In this document: one piece after another, positions 14,918 through 19,949 of the stretch
Position numbering within the stretch: position 1 is the stretch's first letter
Layout: every line of letters begins with the position of its first letter
Origin: Microcaldota archaeon
GTDB taxonomy: Archaea; Micrarchaeota; Micrarchaeia; Micrarchaeales; Micrarchaeaceae
Reading direction: 5' to 3'
Assembly: GCA_021785805.1 (NCBI GenBank)
Contig: JAJYEJ010000013.1
Span: 1 to 19,949, forward strand
DNA length: 19,949 nucleotides
Made by a program: the position numbers and the translations under genes
The notes under the pieces: model-generated
Seen by the model: only the letters and a program-made list of their open reading frames with translations
Told to the model about the DNA's origin: nothing
The model's database searches: none

Positions 14918-15274
14918 ATGCCGGAAGACTTAAAGGCCAGGCATGAGGGGATGCAACCAAAGGCATACGGAACGTTGAGGCCGGAAGGCGCCAGGGCGTT
15001 GGAGAGGATGGCTGATACGTTTTCCGCTATGGTGGGCTATTCCAAGGTAGGCTTGCCGAAACTCATCGCTGATTTCGAGGGCAGTTTTAAGAGATCTGGG
15101 TTCGATCCTGCAGAAGCATGGAGAATAGCGCTCCTGATGGTCCACCAGAAAGGCTATTACAACGGATGCCATGAATTCCATCCTGATTACCGAAGGCTTA
15201 CAGAAGCTGGTGTCGAGATATCGGCGAGGCTATTCAGGCTGAGCCTTAGGACGGAGCAGGGGACGAATTCATGA
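14918..15274 (+). CDS. Small hypothetical protein, 118 aa
   Basis: I do not recognise this protein. It is basic and probably helical, with no membrane span. A notable cluster lies near residues 75-90: MVHQKGYYNGCHEFHPDY contains three His, one Cys, one Glu and one Asp, and could bind metal. Expression looks real, given a strong TATA box, a dyad in front and a codon pattern like its neighbours. A 45-nt gap with a second TATA element separates it from the next small gene, so the two need not share a transcript. Confidence 0.65.
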   Translation: MPEDLKARHEGMQPKAYGTLRPEGARALERMADTFSAMVGYSKVGLPKLIADFEGSFKRSGFDPAEAWRIALLMVHQKGYYNGCHEFHPDYRRLTEAGVEISARLFRLSLRTEQGTNS

Positions 15275-15286
15275 CTGATACGATCT

Positions 15287-15299
15287 TGTATATGTTTAT
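15287..15299 (+). promoter_or_regulatory. Putative TATA box of the 108-aa gene
   Basis: TTGTATATGTTTATG is centred about 27 nt before the ATG at 15320, fitting a leaderless message. A GGTG six nt before the ATG is an alternative ribosome binding site. Confidence 0.45.
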
Positions 15300-15319
15300 G
15301 ATTATGTAGTGGTGTTGAA

Positions 15320-15646
15320 ATGCCGCTGAACTTTGTTGAGGGGAGATATAAGGTTAGACCGTCGGGCAACAGCTTACCAGGAACAACCGCTCTGGGGGAA
15401 GCCGATGGCAGAGAAACAGATGCCGACGTGTCCGCACACATACAGGCATATGCGGTCAGGTGTTTGAGGAGGAGCATCGAGTTCCTGAAGAGGGGCGATC
15501 CGGAGAAGGCGTTTGAGGAGGCATCTCTAGCACACGTAATGGCAGAGGGCGTGGACCAGAAGCTGTTCGATGCAGCTAGGATGGTGATGAGAAGGGCAGG
15601 CTGCGAATTGGAAGCTAGTCAGAGCCGGCAACCGCAGGAGTCCTGA
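15320..15646 (+). CDS. Small protein, possibly DUF357-like
   Basis: This 108-aa protein has a disordered-looking N-terminal third (rich in G, S, T, E, D), then a helical hairpin. The segment AYAVRCLRRSIEFLKRGDPEKAFEEASLAH resembles the pattern of archaeal DUF357 proteins, in which a helix with A-Y and F-L-x-x-G-D is followed by A-F...A. The similarity is by eye and the function of that family is unknown. It lies between another small unrecognised gene and rfcL; separate promoter elements suggest it may be transcribed on its own. Confidence 0.65.
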   Translation: MPLNFVEGRYKVRPSGNSLPGTTALGEADGRETDADVSAHIQAYAVRCLRRSIEFLKRGDPEKAFEEASLAHVMAEGVDQKLFDAARMVMRRAGCELEASQSRQPQES

Positions 15647-15666
15647 ACAGCCAGTTCCCCTATTTG

Positions 15667-15689
15667 GAGGAATTCCTCAATTATTTATA
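15667..15689 (+). promoter_or_regulatory. rfcL promoter: TATA box preceded by a 12-bp palindrome
   Basis: The TATA-like ATTATTTATA (15680-15689) is centred about 46 nt before the ATG at 15730, predicting a ~20-nt leader that contains GGTGGAG as a Shine-Dalgarno site. Directly in front lies GAGGAATTCCTC (15667-15678), a perfect 12-bp palindrome that may be a regulator site. A terminator for the preceding gene is less likely because no oligo-T tract follows. Confidence 0.45.
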
Positions 15690-15729
15690 GTTGGTGTTGC
15701 GTAGATATAAGCACTGGTGGAGTGTATTC

Positions 15730-16974
15730 ATGCCGACAGAGACCTTTGGTTTATATTATATGCGACTAGCGGAGTCTCTAGACGACATAATCGGCAATGA
15801 GTATGCCATACAGATCCTCAGAAAATACGCCGCAGACGTAGGCAATGGGATAAAGAGGAATCCGCTTCTCCTGGCTGGCCCTCCAGGAACCGGAAAAACT
15901 ACTGCGGTTCACCTGCTCGCTAAAGAACACGGGTGGAATGTGGTCGAGATGAATGCAAGCGACTACAGAGACAAGGAGTCGATTGACAGGCTGCTACGGG
16001 CCGCGTCCCAATCCAGGACGATATTCGGGGAGAGGAACCTGATATTTTTGGACGAGGTGGATGACCTTGCTGCACGATTCGACATTGGGGCGAGCGGAGC
16101 GATATTGGCGATGATGAAAATGTCGAAGAACCCTGTGATATTCACGGCTAACGATAGATGGGAGCGGAATATCGCCTTCCTTAGGAATGCGACCGACCCG
16201 GTAGACTTCAAGAAAGTGCCGGCGATCGCGATAGCCAAAGTCCTTTCGAAGATAGCGGCCAGGGAGGGACTTTCAGTCAGCAGGGAGACGATGGATATAA
16301 TAGCAGGGAGGGCGAACGGAGACGTCAGAAGTGCGATAAACGACCTCTTCGTGATGAATGGCGCTTCGGAAGATGCTGTAGATGTCATGGGGATGCGAGA
16401 CCGGAAGACTGACATATTCAATGCCCTTGACAAGATCTTCTTTGCAAACACATTCTCTGGCCCTTTGAGCATAGCCGCAAACCTTGACATGGATAACGAG
16501 ACGTTCATGGAATGGATAAGCGAGAATGTGCCAAAGAGGTACTTCGACCCTACCGACCTCTCAGAGGCGTTGAACTCGCTGGCGCTTGCTACTGTGTACG
16601 GGACAAGGGCAACAAGAGCGCAATACTACACTTATTGGAGGTATATGAATGCTTTGATGTCAAGCGGGGTAGCCTTATCGAAGTCGAACTATCCGGACAG
16701 GACAGCGAGATATGCGTTCCCTAAGAAGATAACGACGCTCAGCCAGTCGAAGTCATCGAGGAATACCGCGGATGAGATAGCTGACAAGCTGCAGAGGCAC
16801 ATCCACCTCAATTCTTCAAGGATAAAGAGGGACCAGATGCCAATCATAGGGAAGGGCATAAAGGCCGCGATAGATGCCGGAGAGGGAAAGGAGCAGGTAT
16901 ATGAGGACATGGAGCGCAGGTTCGGGCTAGATAGCAAGGAATCAGAATGGCTTCTTGACAGATATTCTTACTGA
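15730..16974 (+). CDS. rfcL: Replication factor C large subunit (clamp loader)
   Basis: AAA+ subunit of the archaeal clamp loader that opens and loads PCNA. Walker A GPPGTGKT is at 50-57, Walker B LIFLDEVDD at 104-112, sensor 1 TAND near 139-142, and sensor 2 GDVRSAIND near 197-205. The start at 15730 is set by GGTGGAG at good spacing; an upstream TTG at 15691 would lie before the predicted transcript start. Two oddities are visible. The N-terminal KYRP motif usual just before L(D/x)DIIGN is missing (FGLYYMRLAESLDDIIGN instead). The C-terminus (SEWLLDRYSY) has no clear PIP box. At 414 aa it is shorter than many RfcL proteins. The small subunit is not in the window. Confidence 0.93.
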   Translation: MPTETFGLYYMRLAESLDDIIGNEYAIQILRKYAADVGNGIKRNPLLLAGPPGTGKTTAVHLLAKEHGWNVVEMNASDYRDKESIDRLLRAASQSRTIFGERNLIFLDEVDDLAARFDIGASGAILAMMKMSKNPVIFTANDRWERNIAFLRNATDPVDFKKVPAIAIAKVLSKIAAREGLSVSRETMDIIAGRANGDVRSAINDLFVMNGASEDAVDVMGMRDRKTDIFNALDKIFFANTFSGPLSIAANLDMDNETFMEWISENVPKRYFDPTDLSEALNSLALATVYGTRATRAQYYTYWRYMNALMSSGVALSKSNYPDRTARYAFPKKITTLSQSKSSRNTADEIADKLQRHIHLNSSRIKRDQMPIIGKGIKAAIDAGEGKEQVYEDMERRFGLDSKESEWLLDRYSY

Positions 16975-18482
16975 TTCGTGTCTATGATTCCAAACTCCCT
17001 TAGAAGGAGCTTTATCACGCTCTTGGCGTGCTGTTCATCGATTTTTATACCGCCGGCTGCAGCATGCCCTCCTCCAGAGTGAACATATTCAGACGACTCT
17101 TTGAGACGCTTCACTATGTCGTGCAATGGGAACTCTTTTGCAAGACCTTTGGTCATTCTTATGGAGATGTAGTTGCCATAATGCACTACAGTCATGGTCT
17201 CGCCGTCGCTGAGAAGTTCAAGCTTCGCCTGAAGCTTCGAGCTATATCTTCCAGGGAGCGGGTATCCCGCCTCGTTCCGGACATGCTTGAAATCCATCAC
17301 ATATATGTTTATGGCAAGCTCCCTGCCATTCGGCGAGGCTTTTGTCTTGTAGTGCTTCGCAGTCCTCACTCCTGCCTCAAGCGCGTCATCCATCATATTG
17401 GTCGCGTACCTGTAGAAACTGTCGAACCTCTCATTATCATCCAGTAAGGCATCCATGTAGCGCGGGGTCAGCTTCTCTATCCGGTAAACGCTTGCAGTAC
17501 GGGTGCTGTTGCTCGTGACGAAGTCGAGCACCGTGGATATCCTCTGTGCCTTCTCATGCTTCATGTCAGCATGCCTGCTAAAATCACCTATCAGAGACGC
17601 AAGCTGGAGATCCTTCACGTCGACTCCGGAAAGCGCTTGGGCGAAGACGCCTCCGAGGAAACCTGCTGAGTAGTCCGAATCGCCGCCATAATCCCACGGG
17701 TTTATATAGTTGGTTATGCGCTCTTTGGGAAATTTCTCCGGAGGGGGGTGATGGTCCAGCCAGACAAGGTCGCACTTCCCATCCACACAGTTTATCGCGT
17801 TAATGCTCTCTTCGGTGGTGCCAAAATCCACGATCAGTATGAGAGGTTTCTCCGTGCTCATGTATCCATTGAATACCAGCAGGTCAGACTGTGCGGACTC
17901 GGGCTCATACGCCACGCTCTTGTTCATCTGCCAACGGATATTGCCTTCTGTTTTAGGGGACACGCATCGCAGTGCCCGATATATGCTTATGGCGCCAGAT
18001 GACCCATCGCAATCGTTATGGAACCTTATTATGATTGGGGCGCCGGAGACGAACGCCTTGCTGAATACCGCAGCGGCTTTTCCGATATCGTTAAGCATAG
18101 GTATGGTAGTCTTGGAAAGCTCCTCCGGCATCCATTGCGTAATGGCTTTAGCCTTGGCCTTGCTGGTCTTCTGCTTGATCCCCATACTGCGCAGCGTGTC
18201 GTTCAACATCTTCCTGTATTCTGCCTTGCTGGCCTTTCCCAGCACCTTGATGTCGCCGATGCGCAGTACCTCGCTACCAATGGCGCTATCTTTGACCTCT
18301 ACCGTGTCGCCAAGCTCCAACGTCATCTCGCATCTTGCACCGATGGGATTTGTCGAGAGTATCGCGTAAGCATTCTCTCCCGGATTCGAGGATAGTTTAA
18401 TGGCGCTAACGATGCCCTTTATGGTAATCAACCCGTTGCATGACAGATGAAAAAAGGAGCTGGAGCGCTTGCACTTATTCAT
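16968..18482 (-). CDS. DHH-family phosphoesterase, RecJ-like, with N-terminal OB-like domain
   Basis: This 504-aa protein resembles archaeal RecJ-like nucleases. An N-terminal beta-rich OB-like domain (~17-82) precedes a linker and the DHH domain. Metal-binding motifs are all present: HNDCDG (155-160), Asp219 in IVDFG, DHH at 243-245, and Asp300 in LIGDFSRH. The DHHA1 domain ends with GGGHAAAGG (470-478), which binds nucleic acid. It probably cleaves single-stranded DNA or RNA 5'->3', or acts as the replisome-linked GAN/Cdc45-like protein; intact motifs favour activity. Its ATG lies inside the 3' end of the KaiC-like gene (8-nt overlap), so translation is probably coupled. The first ~17 residues look unconserved. 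Its 3' end overlaps that of rfcL by 7 nt, convergently. Confidence 0.88.
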   Translation of the reverse strand: MNKCKRSSSFFHLSCNGLITIKGIVSAIKLSSNPGENAYAILSTNPIGARCEMTLELGDTVEVKDSAIGSEVLRIGDIKVLGKASKAEYRKMLNDTLRSMGIKQKTSKAKAKAITQWMPEELSKTTIPMLNDIGKAAAVFSKAFVSGAPIIIRFHNDCDGSSGAISIYRALRCVSPKTEGNIRWQMNKSVAYEPESAQSDLLVFNGYMSTEKPLILIVDFGTTEESINAINCVDGKCDLVWLDHHPPPEKFPKERITNYINPWDYGGDSDYSAGFLGGVFAQALSGVDVKDLQLASLIGDFSRHADMKHEKAQRISTVLDFVTSNSTRTASVYRIEKLTPRYMDALLDDNERFDSFYRYATNMMDDALEAGVRTAKHYKTKASPNGRELAINIYVMDFKHVRNEAGYPLPGRYSSKLQAKLELLSDGETMTVVHYGNYISIRMTKGLAKEFPLHDIVKRLKESSEYVHSGGGHAAAGGIKIDEQHAKSVIKLLLREFGIIDTNQ

Positions 18483-19227
18483 CTATCGTGAATATCCTGA
18501 AACCCTTCGAGGTGACCTCGTATGGAGCGAATGCGAAACTGTGGTTCGTACCCCTCATCTTTATTATCTCCAGATTGAACGCCCTTTTTTCGTCCAGTCC
18601 CGTTTGGTACATTGCCACTACGCCATCGAACACGAAGAATTCCGGAGAGAACCTGAACTCCTGTCTCTCGACGGAGTTCATCTCCACCGTAAGGAATGCG
18701 GTAAGCCTCAGACGTCTCAGGTTCGACATGAGCGCCACTATGGAACGCCTGTATGACAGCGCTTTGGTGTTCTCTACAAGCAGCTTGAGCAGGGACACTG
18801 AGTCGATGGCAACAATCTTCGCGTCGTTCATCTGCACTATCTCCTCTATGTAGGATATGACGTTCCCGAACGAGTAGGTATCGCTACCCTCGTTGTTTTC
18901 CATCCTTGCGGGAAGCTCCTCGCCTTCGACGATGAGCGACTTACTCTTTATCACTTCATCTATGTCGCTGAATTCAGTATATGCGTTCTTCACGTTCCTT
19001 AGCATGTCAAGGGGACGCTCCTCGAACGCTATGAAAGCGCACGGTATCCCCTGTTTTGCATTGTGGTATAATATCTCGAAACTCAGCAGTGTCTTACCTG
19101 AACCTGGTCCACCTGCTATGACTACCTGATTCTCGATAGGCACGCCGCCATACAGCATCTTGTCTAGACCCGGAACACCGGTCTGAATCCTCGGTATCGT
19201 ATTCCCCTCTGCGCCGTTACCCATCAT
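18475..19227 (-). CDS. KaiC-like RecA-superfamily ATPase, single domain
   Basis: Single KaiC domain of 250 aa. It begins with the IPRIQTGVPGLDKMLYGGVP signature, followed by Walker A GGPGSGKT (39-46), the catalytic Glu pair FEE (69-70), Walker B IVAID (138-142) and a KMRGTNH loop near 223-229. Archaeal single-domain KaiC/RadC-like proteins are linked to recombination, motility signalling or regulation rather than circadian timing. No second domain or phosphorylation segment of cyanobacterial KaiC is present. GGTG lies 7 nt before the first ATG of an ATGATG start. The 8-nt overlap with the DHH nuclease gene supports a DNA- or RNA-processing role. Confidence 0.9.
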   Translation of the reverse strand: MMGNGAEGNTIPRIQTGVPGLDKMLYGGVPIENQVVIAGGPGSGKTLLSFEILYHNAKQGIPCAFIAFEERPLDMLRNVKNAYTEFSDIDEVIKSKSLIVEGEELPARMENNEGSDTYSFGNVISYIEEIVQMNDAKIVAIDSVSLLKLLVENTKALSYRRSIVALMSNLRRLRLTAFLTVEMNSVERQEFRFSPEFFVFDGVVAMYQTGLDEKRAFNLEIIKMRGTNHSFAFAPYEVTSKGFRIFTIDE

Positions 19228-19250
19228 CTATTACACCCGTACAAGCATGA

Positions 19251-19265
19251 CTAAGCGAAGCTTAG
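19251..19265. promoter_or_regulatory. Inverted repeat between the KaiC-like gene and the surface-protein gene
   Basis: CTAAGC-GAA-GCTTAG is a perfect 6-bp inverted repeat, 24-38 nt upstream of the KaiC-like ATG and in the position of its core promoter or leader. It could be an operator or a small RNA hairpin. The KaiC-like gene has no strong TATA box at the usual distance, so this region may carry its control. Confidence 0.3.
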
Positions 19266-19330
19266 GCATTAGCATTATGGAATATCCGCTTTTTATGCCT
19301 TTTGGCGGGTGAAATCCCTGGTGACAGAGT

Positions 19331-19348
19331 GCGAAACCGTTTATATAC
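19331..19348 (+). promoter_or_regulatory. BRE/TATA promoter of the surface-protein gene
   Basis: GCGAAACCG (BRE-like) followed by TTTATATAC (19340-19348) is one of the clearest archaeal promoters in the window. Its centre is about 32 nt before the ATG at 19376, so the leader should be about 6 nt. Confidence 0.65.
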
Positions 19349-19375
19349 CTTCTTTGCATTAAGTAGATGGATTTT

Positions 19376-19949
19376 ATGATGAAGAAAGTCGTGTATGTAG
19401 GGTTACTGCTTATCGTCATCGCCGTCATAATAGCCATAGCCGGAAGCTTCATCGGATCGAACAGCCTGCAGGGCTTGCAGCAGAGCATAACCCAGCAGAA
19501 CATCACAGTGGCAGCAGGCACTTACCAATCAGTCCAATTAAACAACCCTAACGCATCATCGCTTGTAATTATAGCGGAACATTCAAGCTCACCGGTTAGC
19601 GTTTACCTGTTCAACAGCTCTGGCTTCTCTCTGTGGAAGACCGCCCTCAGTGCAAATTCAGAGATCAGCGGGCTTCAGGATGCGATATCGCTGGCTGGAG
19701 AAGGCGCCATTTACATATTTAACGACTCTACACTCGCGATAATGCCTTACAACACCAGCAGCAGCTCGACCCAGGGCAATACCGGAGCCATAAGTTCCAG
19801 ACCGTTATACTACCCGGCCCAGGTATTGCTTCCGATTGGCACTTATTATATAGTAGTCGATAATGGCCAAAGCGGGGTTAGCGTAAACTCGAGGGTGGCT
19901 TACAGCGCGCCGGTGCCGGAACAGAACGTGACGACTCAGCTCATCTCGC
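19376..19949 (+). CDS. Membrane-anchored extracellular protein, N-terminal part
   Basis: The frame is open from ATG 19376 to the window end (191 codons), so the C-terminus is missing. Residues ~5-26 form one hydrophobic segment after MMKK, a signal anchor or uncleaved signal peptide. The rest is beta-rich, Ser/Thr/Asn-rich and largely lacks charged residues, as expected outside the membrane of an acidophile. Six N-x-S/T sequons (NIT, NAS, NSS, NDS, NTS, NVT) suggest N-glycosylation, and there are no Cys residues. I do not recognise a family. It may be a surface, pilus-associated or adhesin-like protein. A strong promoter with a near-leaderless start supports a real gene, divergent from the KaiC-like gene. 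Confidence 0.8.
   Translation, partial: MMKKVVYVGLLLIVIAVIIAIAGSFIGSNSLQGLQQSITQQNITVAAGTYQSVQLNNPNASSLVIIAEHSSSPVSVYLFNSSGFSLWKTALSANSEISGLQDAISLAGEGAIYIFNDSTLAIMPYNTSSSSTQGNTGAISSRPLYYPAQVLLPIGTYYIVVDNGQSGVSVNSRVAYSAPVPEQNVTTQLIS

Noticed and set aside
1..19949. CRISPR arrays, insertion sequences and rRNA genes
   Set aside because: Looked for regular repeats with spacers, transposase motifs with terminal repeats and rRNA signatures; none were seen.

Overview
The window reads as a dense archaeal chromosome segment. Three things point to archaea: an RFC large-subunit clamp loader gene, an archaeal-type DHH/RecJ-like nuclease next to a single-domain KaiC-like ATPase, and TATA boxes about 22-35 nt upstream of many start codons, often leaving almost no leader. 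The strong use of ATA and AGG codons and the two-gene lipoate ligase (LplB-LplA, the Thermoplasma arrangement) suggest an acidophilic lineage of the Thermoplasmata or ARMAN/Micrarchaeota kind. This placement is inference. No 16S rRNA, CRISPR array, insertion sequence or replication origin is visible.

Layout, left to right. (1) Positions 1-319 hold no convincing gene, but contain a hairpin and a decayed tRNA-Ala(UGC)-like 3' half. A metallo-beta-lactamase-fold gene (320-906) follows, split by a -1 frameshift exactly at an A_AAA_AAC heptamer. (2) A Sua5-type threonylcarbamoyl-AMP synthase converges on a Na+/H+-antiporter-like membrane protein that lacks the usual ion-binding aspartates. (3) A lipoate block follows: lplB and lplA overlap by 4 nt and meet lipA tail to tail with no spacer. 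Upstream of lipA on the same strand lies a tight set: a thioredoxin-fold protein with a CxxS motif, a DrrA-type ABC ATPase and an ABC-2 permease. (4) Two unrecognised genes are divergent; the rightward one is followed by a class I methyltransferase. (5) A saccharopine-dehydrogenase-like oxidoreductase converges on a three-gene minus-strand operon: an aminoaldehyde-dehydrogenase-like ALDH, a succinate-semialdehyde-dehydrogenase-like ALDH and a GSA-aminomutase-like class III aminotransferase. The likely logic is aminoaldehyde -> omega-amino acid -> semialdehyde -> dicarboxylate (for example 4-aminobutanal -> GABA -> succinate). (6) Two small unrecognised genes and rfcL run rightward, with perfect dyads sitting just upstream of the TATA boxes of the first and last. 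(7) On the minus strand, a KaiC-like ATPase and a DHH/OB-fold nuclease overlap by 8 nt. (8) A membrane-anchored surface protein rich in N-glycosylation sequons begins at 19376 and runs off the window.

No single new multi-gene defence or mobile system is evident. The strongest leads are the candidate programmed frameshift in the MBL-fold gene, the aminoaldehyde/GABA-type operon, the KaiC-RecJ overlap, and conserved-residue losses in the antiporter, the thioredoxin-like protein and RfcL.
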